A stretch of DNA of 64,000 bases from Amycolatopsis sp. WAC 01376 (GTDB lineage Bacteria; Actinomycetota; Actinomycetes; Mycobacteriales; Pseudonocardiaceae): contig NZ_QHKL01000002.1 in NCBI RefSeq assembly GCF_003947415.1, positions 806,001 to 870,000 on the forward strand, written 5' to 3'. Position numbers and translations under genes: made by a program. Positions 22,834 to 31,026 of the stretch are shown here, piece after piece (the stretch's first letter is position 1; each line of letters begins with the position of its first letter). The notes beneath the pieces are model-generated. The model was not told the origin of the DNA and searched no databases. It saw nothing but the letters and a program-made list of their open reading frames with translations.

Positions 22834-24048
22834 TCATGACAGCAACGGTTCCGGGCTGGTTCCGTTGATGTGCCACCAGCTGAGCGCGACCAGTACGGCC
22901 AGCAGCAGGCCGACCACGCCTGCCAGCGCGATGGCCGAGGTCGCCGCCCCTAGCCGATCGGCGGCGAGCCCGCCGAGTCCCGCCCCTATTCCTTGAGCCA
23001 CCCGCAACCCCGTGCGGTACACCCCACCCGCACCGCCCCGGAGTTCGTTCGGGACCCAGGTGATGAACGTGGCGCTCACCGTGATCAGGTACGCCCCCGC
23101 GGCACCCGCCGCCGCCAGCAGCAGCAACGCCGGGATCAGCCCGGGTTTGAGCACGAAGGCGATCAGGGCGAGCATCGGTAGTGCCGCCAGAACGCCGAGC
23201 AGCCTCCGCCGTTGTTCCGCGGAGACGAACCGGGACAGCAGGAACGCCCCGATGACGAAACCCAGCGGATCGGCGGCCAGGAGCCAGCCGACGGCCTGTT
23301 TCCCGACGCCCATCTCCGCGGCGAGCGGTGCCGCGAGCCCCTCGGGGATGACGGCGAGGCCCACCAGCCACGAGAACCAGACCAGCACCCGCAGGTGACG
23401 GTTGCCGAAGACCTGCTTGACCGCGCCGAACCAGCTGCCGTTGCCGTCGGACGCCGCCGCCCGCCGGGACACGGAGAAGCGGACCACGGCCGCGCTCAAC
23501 AGGAAGGTCGCGGCGTCCAGCGCCAGCGCCCAGCTCACCCCGACCTGCGAAACCAGCAGACCGCCGCCCGCCAGACCGAGCAGCATGGCGGTGTTGGTCG
23601 AGATGCCGCGGATGTCCTGGCTCTTGAGATAGAGGTCGTCGTCGGTGAACACCTCGCGCGTCAGCGCGTTCTGCGCCGCGTTGCCCGGCGCGTTCACCAG
23701 CCGCGCCAGCACCACCAGCCCGCACAACAGGGCGAGCGGGGTGCCGGGGATCGCCATGATCGCGATCAGCAGCCCCTGGATCAGCGACGAGACGACGAGG
23801 ACGGTGCGCCGCGGGTAGCGGTCGGCCAGCTGGGAGAGGCCGAGGCCGCCGGCCAGCGCGGGCAGGAAGGTCAGGGAGTAGACCACCGCGGAGAGCAACG
23901 CGGAGCCTGTCCGGTCGTAGACGAGGATCGCCAGCGCGACGATGGTGAGCTGATCCCCGATGAGGGACTGCACCTCGGCGAGCCAGAGTGCGCGGAACTC
24001 GCGGTTCGCCAGGGCGGCGGTCATCCGCGGCGCCGCGTTCGTCTTCAC
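22834..24048 (-). CDS. MFS transporter
   Basis: The 404-residue protein has about twelve transmembrane helices and the loop motif LADRYPRRTVLV after helix 2, characteristic of the major facilitator superfamily; the overall pattern matches the DHA3/enterobactin-exporter type common in actinobacteria. It would export a small molecule using the proton gradient. GGGGGAGG lies before the GTG start. No regulator is adjacent, so substrate cannot be inferred. Confidence 0.88.
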   Translation of the reverse strand: MKTNAAPRMTAALANREFRALWLAEVQSLIGDQLTIVALAILVYDRTGSALLSAVVYSLTFLPALAGGLGLSQLADRYPRRTVLVVSSLIQGLLIAIMAIPGTPLALLCGLVVLARLVNAPGNAAQNALTREVFTDDDLYLKSQDIRGISTNTAMLLGLAGGGLLVSQVGVSWALALDAATFLLSAAVVRFSVSRRAAASDGNGSWFGAVKQVFGNRHLRVLVWFSWLVGLAVIPEGLAAPLAAEMGVGKQAVGWLLAADPLGFVIGAFLLSRFVSAEQRRRLLGVLAALPMLALIAFVLKPGLIPALLLLAAAGAAGAYLITVSATFITWVPNELRGGAGGVYRTGLRVAQGIGAGLGGLAADRLGAATSAIALAGVVGLLLAVLVALSWWHINGTSPEPLLS

Positions 24049-24420
24049 TGCGTGACCACCTCCCCCCGATCGGGTGAACTTGCTTCCCTCGCATTCTTGC
24101 CTGCCGTGTTACGTGGTCGACGAGGGAGTCACAGTCGATGTCCCGCCGGACAACGTTCAGTATGCCTCCGGCTACAGGGAGACGAACAGAAGACCGGTGA
24201 ATCCCGCGCCTGTTGAGCTGATCGGGCTACGCCGTCCGACCGGTGGGTGACGTCGGCCTGACTCGCCCGCGGGTATCTGCGCGGCTATCGCCGTGCCCTC
24301 GCTCGGCGCAGCCGGGCCGCCGTTCGCCGCCGCCTGAGACCCGGCTGGGCCGAATGGGCCAACACTGAGTAGAGACCGGTCTGGAGGTGGAGGCCGGCTG
24401 GGTTCAAAGGGGTGAAGGCG
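24049..24420. other. 372-base divergent gap with no gene
   Basis: No coding frame is supported here. It must hold the promoters of the divergent MFS and SDR genes, but I see no clear boxes. The only notable sequence is GCTGGGCCGAATGGG at 24344-24358, shared with the gap at 16247-16261. Confidence 0.5.
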
Positions 24421-25314
24421 ATGAACGGTTTGCTCGACGACAAGGCCGTCGTCGTGACCGGGGCGGGGCGGGGACTCGGTGAGGCGTTCGCGGTACACGT
24501 GGCGAGGGCGGGCGGCGCCGTCGTGGTCAACGACATCGACGCCGAACTGGCCGAACGGACGACGGAGAACATCCGCCGGTTCGGCGGCCGGGCGGTTGCC
24601 AGCGGGCACAGCGTCGCTGATCCGAAGCAGGCGCAGGAGATCGTCGACCTGTGCCTCGCCGAGTTCGGCGCGATCGACGGGCTGGTCAACAACGCGGGCC
24701 TGAACTACGAGGCGCTGCCGTGGGAGGACGACGTCGAGCAGGCACGCGAGCTGGTCGAGGTGAACGTCCTCGGCGTCATGTACACCGGGCTCGCCGCGAT
24801 CAAGGCGATGGTCGAAAGCGGCAGGCCGGGCTCGATCGTCAACATCTCGTCCGGCGCCTCGCTCGGGCAGCGCAAGCTGGGCGTGTACGCCGCCAGCAAG
24901 GGCGCCGTCGCCTCACTGACCTACTCCTGGGCGCTGGACCTGGAGGAGAGCGGGATCCGGGTGAACGCGGTCTGCCCGCTCGCGCACACCCGGATGGTGT
25001 GGAAATCCGAACGGTCGCTGCGGGCCTGCCCGCCGGACCGGACGCCGTCGCGGATCGCGCCGATCGTGCTCTTCCTGCTCGGCGCCGGATCCGACGGCAT
25101 CACCGGGCAGATGATCCGCTGCAACGGTCCGCAACTGCACGTCATGGGGCAGCCGTACCTGAAGCAACCCATCCTCGAACGGCCGGTGTGGGACACCGAG
25201 ACCGTGCAGCGCGCCTTCGACGAGGTCTTCAGCGCGCATCTGGAGAACTACGGGCTCGAAAAGCGTGTCCCGCCCCGGCTGCGGAAGTGGACGGAGTCGA
25301 CCCGGACGGCTTGA
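24421..25314 (+). CDS. Short-chain dehydrogenase/reductase (SDR)
   Basis: The 297-residue protein has the NAD(P)-binding TGAGRGLG motif (about 13-20), NNAG near 90, and catalytic Ser followed by YAASK near 158-162, all in place for a classical SDR. It is longer than the 250-residue norm because of a C-terminal extension (about 235-297). ATG 24421 follows AAAGGGGTGAAGG; a GTG nine bases upstream is an alternative. Substrate is unknown; related long SDRs act on hydroxyacyl-CoA or steroid-like substrates. The stop codon touches the first unit of a 21-bp repeat array. Confidence 0.85.
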   Translation: MNGLLDDKAVVVTGAGRGLGEAFAVHVARAGGAVVVNDIDAELAERTTENIRRFGGRAVASGHSVADPKQAQEIVDLCLAEFGAIDGLVNNAGLNYEALPWEDDVEQARELVEVNVLGVMYTGLAAIKAMVESGRPGSIVNISSGASLGQRKLGVYAASKGAVASLTYSWALDLEESGIRVNAVCPLAHTRMVWKSERSLRACPPDRTPSRIAPIVLFLLGAGSDGITGQMIRCNGPQLHVMGQPYLKQPILERPVWDTETVQRAFDEVFSAHLENYGLEKRVPPRLRKWTESTRTA

Positions 25315-25431
25315 TCACGCGTGATTCGACGGACGACACGCGTGATCAGGTGGACGACACGACCGTGTCGTCCGTCCAATCACGCGTGTCGTCCCTCCGG
25401 TCACGCGTGTCGTCCGCCGACCTGGGACCGC
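25312..25431. repeat. 21-bp phased repeat array 1
   Basis: CACGCGTG-type cores begin at 25316, 25337, 25358 (junction unit CACGACCGTG), 25381 and 25402, with 21-base spacing on each side of the junction. Left units are preceded by GGACGA; right units are followed by TCGTCC, so the two halves are inverted relative to each other. The array fills the whole gap between two convergent genes. Confidence 0.85.
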
Positions 25432-26088
25432 CTAGCCGACTACGAAGGGCAGCTTCGCGGCCAGGTCGCCGAGTTCGGCCTTCTCGGCGTCGGTCGGCTC
25501 GCGGCGGCCGGTGCCGACCAGCAGCGCGTCCGTGTCGGAGAACGACGCCGGGAACGTCTCGCCGGTGCGCTGCTCCAGGATCTGCCGCGTCCTGGCGAGA
25601 CTGTCGGCGGCGGGCCCGTCGAGGTGCGGGAGATGCGCGACCAGATCGAGGTGGTGCAGCGTCCATTCCAGGACGTACGCGGACAGGAAGTCGCCCGCGG
25701 ACAGGACGATGTCGCGGGTGGCGACCCGCATCCCCGGGTCGGCCAGGCCGGCGGCCCGGCCCGCGGCGGAACCGACGTCGTCGAGATGGAACTTGAGCAG
25801 CCGCGGTTCCTGGTAGGCGGCGGCGAGCCGCACGATCAGCGCGTCGAGGTCGTCCTCGCCGGTCGGCGGCTTGTCGGCGAGCTCCCAGTAGGTGACCGCG
25901 TCGCGCGTGGGTTCGGTTTCGGCGGGAGTGGCGAGGGTGATCAGGACGTCCTGCGCGTCGATCACCAGGTGACACACCAGGTCCCGCACCAGCCAGCCGG
26001 CACAGCCGGAAGGTTTGGCGAAGTCTTCGTCAGGGGTTTCGGCGACGGCGGCGAGAAGCGCCGCCCAGGAGCGGGAGAAGAGATCCAC
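25432..26088 (-). CDS. Maleylpyruvate isomerase N-terminal (MDMPI/DinB-like) domain protein
   Basis: The 218-residue protein has the helical DinB-like metal-binding fold: LVCHLVIDAQD gives one His near 40, and LEWTLHHLDLV supplies the later His pair near 147. These are the metal ligands of mycothiol-dependent maleylpyruvate isomerases and related thiol transferases. Many actinobacterial paralogues have unknown substrates. It lies between two 21-bp repeat arrays and is on the same strand as the acyl-CoA ligase gene upstream. Confidence 0.75.
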   Translation of the reverse strand: MDLFSRSWAALLAAVAETPDEDFAKPSGCAGWLVRDLVCHLVIDAQDVLITLATPAETEPTRDAVTYWELADKPPTGEDDLDALIVRLAAAYQEPRLLKFHLDDVGSAAGRAAGLADPGMRVATRDIVLSAGDFLSAYVLEWTLHHLDLVAHLPHLDGPAADSLARTRQILEQRTGETFPASFSDTDALLVGTGRREPTDAEKAELGDLAAKLPFVVG

Positions 26089-26134
26089 GGCGGCAAGTTA
26101 GCAGCGGCCGCTTCCCGGTCGCGACTCCTTTCGT

Positions 26135-26262
26135 CCCGTGCTCGGAGACGGAACTCGCGTGATTGGAGGCGGAACTCGCGTGATCGGAGGCGTAACTCGC
26201 GTGTTACGGCTCCAGACACGCGAGTTACGCCTTCAATCACGCGTCTTACGACTTCACGCGCG
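26135..26262. repeat. 21-bp phased repeat array 2
   Basis: Cores begin at 26154, 26175 and 26196 (CTCGCGTG) and then at 26217 (CACGCGAG) and 26238 (CACGCGTC): five units at exactly 21-base spacing. The first three are in one orientation and the last two in the other. A further degenerate unit lies at 26255. It fills the gap between two minus-strand genes. Confidence 0.85.
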
Positions 26263-28128
26263 TCAGGAACCGGCGGCGGGAGCGGGTTCCGGAGCGGAGG
26301 CCGGGTACAGGTCCGCGATCGTGGGCGCGTAGCGGTCGTTGATGATCCGCCGCTTCAGTTTCAGGGTCGGGGTCACCTCGCCGCTTTCGGGCGTCCAGGC
26401 CTTGGGGATCACGTGGTACCGCTTGATCTGCTCGATCCTGGCCAGCCGCGCGTTCGCCGCCTCGACGGCCTTCTCGATCTCCGCGCGGACCTCCGCGTTG
26501 TCGGCGAGCGATTCGCCCTCGGCGAGCTGGATGCCGTTCGCGGTCGCCCAGCCCGGCGCGATCTCGTCGTCGATGACGATCAGCGCGGTGACGTACGGCC
26601 GTTTCTCGCCGATCGCGACGGCCTGTCCGATCAGCGGGTGTTCCTTGAGCAGCCCTTCGATCTTCGTCGGGGCGATGTTCTTGCCGCTCGAGGTGATGAT
26701 CAGTTCCTTCTTGCGGTCGGTGATCGTGACGAAGCCGCGTTCGTCGATCGTGCCGATGTCGCCGGTGGCGAGCCAGCCGTCGGCGTCGACGTCGGGCTTG
26801 ATCGTGCCGTCTTCCTGCAGGTAGCCGAGGAACACGATGGCGCCCCGGACGAGGAGTTCGCCGTCTTCGGCGACCTGCACCTCGATGCCTTCCAGCGGAC
26901 GGCCGACCGAACCGGCCTTGAACGCCGACGGCGTGTTCGAGGTGACCGCGCCGGTGGTCTCGGACAGTCCCCAGACCTCCTGGATCTCGACGCCGAGCCC
27001 GGCGATGAAGTACAGGATCTCCACCGGCAGCGCGGCGGCACCGCTGGAGGCGACCTCGATCTGGTCGAGACCCAGCATCGCCCGGACCGGCGCGAGCGCG
27101 GCGGCGTCGGTCTGCGCGATCTTCTCCGCGAGTTCCGGCGGGACCTCCTTGCCGTCACTGCGCAGTTTGTAGCCCTGCTGCAGCAGTTCGTTCGCGCCGA
27201 GCAGGCCGTTCCGCTTCTCCTCCGGCAGCGAGCCGAGCAGGTTCTTCAGGCCTGCCACCATCTTTTCCCACACTCGCGGGACGCCGAAGAAGCTCTTCGG
27301 GTGCACTTGGCCCAGCGCGCCGACGACGCCGGTCGGGTCGCCGACGGTGTGCACGTGCCCGGCCCACACGATCGGCATGTAGATCGACAGTTCGCGTTCG
27401 GCGATATGCGCGAGCGGCAGGTACGCGATGTTCGTCGCGTGCATCGGGGAGTCGTGCATCCGCTGGACGGCGACGGCCTGGTAGATCGCGTTGCGGTGCG
27501 ACAGCACGACACCCTTGGGGTCGCCGGTGGTGCCGGAGGTGTAGATCATCGACAGCGGGTCGTCCGGGGTGATCGAGGACCACGCCGTCTCGAACGCCTG
27601 AGGATCGGCCGCGTGCGCCTCCGCGCCCGCCGCGCGCAGATCGGCGAACGACAGGAAACGCTTGTCGTCCGGGGGGATCACGGACCCGTCGAGCAGGACG
27701 ATGTGCCGCAGCGCGGGCAGTTCGTCGAGCACCTGCGACCAGCGGCCGAGTTCGTCGGCACCGGCGAGGACGACGACACCGGCGGCGCTGTGCCGGGCGA
27801 CGAACCCGATCTGCTCCGGGCTGAGCGTCGCGTACGCGGTGCAGGGGATCGCGCCGAGATGGGCCGCGGCGAGGTCGGCGATCAGGTGTTCGGGACTGCT
27901 CGGCGCCATGATCAGCATCCGGTCGCGGACGCCGATCCCGAGGCCCGCGAGCCCGCGCGACACCTCCGCGATGGCGGTGCGGAATTCGGCCCAGGTCAGG
28001 GTCGGCTTGCCCTCGTTGTCGAGTGACGTGACCGCCGGCAGCTCACCGAACTCCTGGGCGTTGCGGTGAAGCAGGGCGGGGATGGTCTGGCCTTCGATCT
28101 GCTCGGCGACGGTCGGCTGGGTGGTCAA
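26263..28128 (-). CDS. Long-chain fatty acyl-CoA ligase (AMP-forming), FadD type
   Basis: The 621-residue protein has the adenylate-forming P-loop MIYTSGTTGDPKG, the GLSETTG-like motif (WGLSETTGAVTSN), the YLQEDGTIK..GWLATGD motif and the C-terminal Lys of the ITDRKKELIITSSGKNI segment. It activates long-chain fatty acids to acyl-CoA. The TTG at 28128 is preferred because GAGGAGG is 6 bases upstream; an ATG-type start 33 bases earlier lacks one. A 14-bp perfect palindrome lies 19-32 bases upstream of this start and may be its operator. Confidence 0.9.
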   Translation of the reverse strand: MTTQPTVAEQIEGQTIPALLHRNAQEFGELPAVTSLDNEGKPTLTWAEFRTAIAEVSRGLAGLGIGVRDRMLIMAPSSPEHLIADLAAAHLGAIPCTAYATLSPEQIGFVARHSAAGVVVLAGADELGRWSQVLDELPALRHIVLLDGSVIPPDDKRFLSFADLRAAGAEAHAADPQAFETAWSSITPDDPLSMIYTSGTTGDPKGVVLSHRNAIYQAVAVQRMHDSPMHATNIAYLPLAHIAERELSIYMPIVWAGHVHTVGDPTGVVGALGQVHPKSFFGVPRVWEKMVAGLKNLLGSLPEEKRNGLLGANELLQQGYKLRSDGKEVPPELAEKIAQTDAAALAPVRAMLGLDQIEVASSGAAALPVEILYFIAGLGVEIQEVWGLSETTGAVTSNTPSAFKAGSVGRPLEGIEVQVAEDGELLVRGAIVFLGYLQEDGTIKPDVDADGWLATGDIGTIDERGFVTITDRKKELIITSSGKNIAPTKIEGLLKEHPLIGQAVAIGEKRPYVTALIVIDDEIAPGWATANGIQLAEGESLADNAEVRAEIEKAVEAANARLARIEQIKRYHVIPKAWTPESGEVTPTLKLKRRIINDRYAPTIADLYPASAPEPAPAAGS

Positions 28129-28146
28129 CGCTGGCCTCCTCGATGC

Positions 28147-28160
28147 TGCCTGATCAGGCA
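28147..28160. promoter_or_regulatory. Palindrome TGCCTGATCAGGCA upstream of the acyl-CoA ligase gene
   Basis: A 14-bp perfect palindrome sits just upstream of the Shine-Dalgarno of the ligase gene, where an operator would overlap the transcription start. The bound protein is not identifiable; a TetR- or GntR-type fatty-acid regulator would be a reasonable candidate. Confidence 0.4.
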
Positions 28161-28276
28161 CACTGTAAGGGCTGTCGGCAGTGCTGGATAGAGAATCGCG
28201 GCCACGGTCGCGGCTCGCGAAATGTCCACCTTTTCCGTTTTCACCGCGTCAGTACCGAACGGGAGGACCCTCGACG

Positions 28277-28924
28277 ATGACCGGTTCGGCACGCGAGTTG
28301 ATCGACGCGGTGCAGGCGGAACTCGCACCCCGCGACGACGAAAACCGGCTCGTCCCGTCGGTCGCGGCGGGCGAGGCGGCACGGGGGATCTTCGCCGCGA
28401 TCGCCGCGGAGGAGTACCGGATCGTCCGCAGTGATTGGCGTAGTTTCCTGCATCTCGCGTCCCGCGCGCGGGAGCGGAACGCGCGGGAGTTCTTCGTGGC
28501 CTTGGCCTCCGGTGAGGGGCTGGCGCTCGGCAAGCTTCCGTCGCTCGCCGAGGAGTCGCCCGGCTTCGAGCCGCGCGCGGGCTGCCAGGCGTATCCGGCG
28601 TTCGTCGCTTGGTTGGCGCTCAACGGCGAACCGGCGGACGTCATCGTGGCGATCGTCGCCAACTTCGCCGCCTTCGGCCGGTACTGCGCCGCGATCGCCG
28701 CCGCGATGCGTGAGCGCTACGGCTTCGACGACGAGGCGTGTGCCTTCTTCGACTTCTTCGGCGCGCCGTCCCCGGAGCTCGAAGAGCTCGCCGTACGGGC
28801 CGTGCAGGCCGCGCTCGACGCCGGGAAACTGTCCGAAAAGGACGCTCGGACCCACGCGCGGTTGTTCCAGGCGTACGAGCTGGACTTCTGGAACACTCTC
28901 GCCGACGATGACCACCGTGACTGA
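28277..28924 (+). CDS. TenA/PqqC-like (haem-oxygenase-fold) protein
   Basis: The 215-residue protein is all-helical with the TenA-like pattern (WRSFLHLASRARERNAREFF, FVAWLALNG, YCAAIAAAM, FQAYELDFWNTL). It was chosen to start at ATG 28277, after GGGAGG. Members range from thiaminase II to metal-dependent oxygenases of the haem-oxygenase fold. It overlaps the kynureninase gene by 17 bases, so the two are co-translated. That suggests a role with tryptophan or kynurenine breakdown rather than thiamine, but its reaction is not known. Confidence 0.65.
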   Translation: MTGSARELIDAVQAELAPRDDENRLVPSVAAGEAARGIFAAIAAEEYRIVRSDWRSFLHLASRARERNAREFFVALASGEGLALGKLPSLAEESPGFEPRAGCQAYPAFVAWLALNGEPADVIVAIVANFAAFGRYCAAIAAAMRERYGFDDEACAFFDFFGAPSPELEELAVRAVQAALDAGKLSEKDARTHARLFQAYELDFWNTLADDDHRD

Positions 28925-30089
28925 TCTCGTAGCGGAGGCCGCGGCACTGGACGCGGCCGATCCCTTGGCGCACAAGCGGAACGAATTCGACCTCGACGCC
29001 GATGTCGCCTATTTCGACGGCAACTCGCTGGGCGCCCCGCCGAAACACGTGGCGGACCGGGTCGCCGCGGTCGTCCGCGAGCAATGGGGTGGACGGCTCA
29101 TCCGGTCCTGGTCGGAGGGCTGGTGGGAGGCGCCGGTGCGGGTCGGCGAGCGGATCGCGCCGCTGGTGGGTGCCGCGCCGGGACAGCTCGTCGTGGCGGA
29201 CTCGACCAGCGTGAACCTGTTCAAGGCGCTGGTCGCCGCGACCCGCCTCAGGCCGGGCCGCGACGAGATCCTCGTCGACGCGGACACGTTCCCGACCGAC
29301 GGCTACATCGCCGACGAAGTCGCTCGGCTGACCGGGCGCACGGTGCGCCGCGTCGTCGCCGAGGACATGCCGCGAGAGGCGAGCGAACGGACGGCCGTCG
29401 CGCTGATCAACCACGTCGACTACGTGACCGGACGCGCCCACGACATGGCCACGCTGACCGGGGCACTGCACCGCACGGGCGCGCTGGTGCTCTGGGACCT
29501 CTGCCACAGCGTCGGCGCGCTCCCGGTCGAATTGGACGCGGCGGGCGTGGACCTCGCCGTCGGCTGCACGTACAAGTTCCTCAACGGCGGCCCCGGAGCA
29601 CCGGCCTTCCTTTACGTGGCAACGAAATGGCTGGACGGGTTCGAGCAACCGCTGGCTGGCTGGGCCGGCGACAGCGACCCGTTCGCGATGCGCGGCGCGT
29701 ACGAGGCGAACGCCGGCATCGCGCGCGGCCGCGCGGGCACTCCCGACATCCTTTCGCTGCTCGCGCTCGACGCGGCCCTCGACGTCTGGGACGGCGTGGA
29801 TCGCGGGCTGCTGCGGGCGAAGGGGCTCGCGCTCGGCGAGTTCTTCTTCCGGTGCGCGGACGAACTCCTCGACGGCGCGACGATCGCGACCCCGCGCGGC
29901 GAAGACCGCGGGCATCAGATCTCGGTCATCGACGAAGACGCGGCCAAGACGATGGCGGCCCTGATCGAACGCGGGGTGATCGGCGACTTCCGCCCGCCCA
30001 ACGTGCTGAGGTTCGGGCTGGCTCCGCTCTACACCACCTACGGCGAGGTGCTCCGCGCGGTAACGACGCTTCGGGAGCTTCGACACTGA
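28908..30089 (+). CDS. kynU: Kynureninase
   Basis: The 393-residue protein matches kynureninase in length and motifs: DLCHSVGALPVELDAAGVDL holds the PLP-phosphate/pyridine contacts, and CTYKFLNGGPGAP carries the PLP lysine. The N-terminal YFDGNSLGAPP is typical. It cleaves kynurenine or 3-hydroxykynurenine to (hydroxy)anthranilate plus alanine. The ATG lies inside the end of the preceding TenA-like gene. No tryptophan dioxygenase or formamidase is in this window, so the source of kynurenine is elsewhere. Anthranilate could feed secondary metabolism. Confidence 0.92.
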   Translation: MTTVTDLVAEAAALDAADPLAHKRNEFDLDADVAYFDGNSLGAPPKHVADRVAAVVREQWGGRLIRSWSEGWWEAPVRVGERIAPLVGAAPGQLVVADSTSVNLFKALVAATRLRPGRDEILVDADTFPTDGYIADEVARLTGRTVRRVVAEDMPREASERTAVALINHVDYVTGRAHDMATLTGALHRTGALVLWDLCHSVGALPVELDAAGVDLAVGCTYKFLNGGPGAPAFLYVATKWLDGFEQPLAGWAGDSDPFAMRGAYEANAGIARGRAGTPDILSLLALDAALDVWDGVDRGLLRAKGLALGEFFFRCADELLDGATIATPRGEDRGHQISVIDEDAAKTMAALIERGVIGDFRPPNVLRFGLAPLYTTYGEVLRAVTTLRELRH

Positions 30090-30302
30090 AACGATGAATC
30101 TCATTCGGGAATCGGTGGCAAATAGGTGATCGCCTCGCCCCCGCGGGGGAGAACGCGCGATCTTTCGCGAATCCGCTGTTAATCTCGATATTCGCTCTCG
30201 CCGCGAGTGTGACGTAGATCCTTCCCCTGTGGCGTAAGGGAAACCCGCGTCGCGCGTCTTACCGGCGAGGCGCGGGCCCGGCGCCTGGAGAAGGAGGGGA
30301 TC

Positions 30303-30653
30303 GTGTCGTTCACCTATACCGCCGTCGCCGTGTCCGGTGTCGCCTCCGGTTTTCTGCTCAACGAATTCGGCTCCCGGTACCCGGTCGAGACCGTGCTCGT
30401 CGCGATCCTGATCTGCGGGGTGGCGACCCTGTGCTGGGCGGGCGTCCGGATGCTCCGGGACGCCTCCGGGAAGGTCGACGCGCTCCTCGACGACGAGCTC
30501 GGCCGCGCCGACGAAGATCATTTCGCCGAATCGGCGGCGATTAGTGTCCGTAATTCTCGATTCCGTGGCGCGAACGGCGTTACGACGGCGTTCCTCCGCG
30601 GCGAAGTCGTTCGCAAACCGAACGGTATGTGGAGCGCTGGTCCGAAAGCGTGA
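30303..30653 (+). CDS. Hypothetical membrane protein (116 aa)
   Basis: GAGAAGGAGGGG precedes the GTG start. The N-terminal 60 residues contain two hydrophobic segments (about 6-22 and 29-50), and the rest is soluble with acidic and basic patches. No family is recognised. A terminator-like hairpin follows 10 bases after the stop, so it appears monocistronic. Confidence 0.55.
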   Translation: MSFTYTAVAVSGVASGFLLNEFGSRYPVETVLVAILICGVATLCWAGVRMLRDASGKVDALLDDELGRADEDHFAESAAISVRNSRFRGANGVTTAFLRGEVVRKPNGMWSAGPKA

Positions 30654-30662
30654 GCGACGTCA

Positions 30663-30688
30663 CGGCGAGTAGTTTTCGCCGGGTTTTT
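30663..30688 (+). terminator. Rho-independent-like terminator
   Basis: CGGCGA (30663-30668) pairs with TCGCCG (30676-30681) and is followed by GGTTTTT. A T-run after a GC stem is rare in this window, so it fits a terminator for the preceding gene. Confidence 0.6.
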
Positions 30689-31026
30689 CACCGCGAAGTG
30701 AGCGCCGCGAGCGGTGACTTGATCGAGTCCGAAGACTGTCGATCAAGCCGCTGCCTGCGGTAAACCGCCAGGTGACCTACTGGTGAGTCACTTGTCGGGG
30801 TGCCCAGGTCCACGTGGTGGACTTTCGAGGTCCACCGACCTCTCGTGACCTGGTCACGGCCATACGCGACTACCCTTCGCGTCTGGACTTGACTCACCCG
30901 TTTGGGTCTCCTAGCGTCTTCGCGGGCGGAGCGGACCACGCTGTGTTGATCCGGCAATCGGATCCCGCGGGTATGAGATCCCCGGCGACCCGACACCTGA
31001 AACTGCCGGAAGGAAAACGGACCACG
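30689..31026 (+). other. Leader region upstream of the conservon operon
   Basis: No separate gene is supported, although the frame of the kinase is open through part of it. It contains inverted GGTGGAC (30816-30822) / GTCCACC (30830-30836), which may be a regulatory site. The kinase start was placed at 31027 for its ribosome binding site. Confidence 0.4.

Noticed and set aside
25312..26262. CRISPR array
   Set aside because: Repeat cores are only about 8-14 bases and the spacing is 21 bases; the variable part is 7 bases or so, there is an orientation flip, and no cas genes are near.
25321..28026. 901-residue plus-strand frame over the acyl-CoA ligase gene
   Set aside because: The sequence is shadow coding of the minus-strand ligase, and its beginning reads through a 21-bp repeat array.
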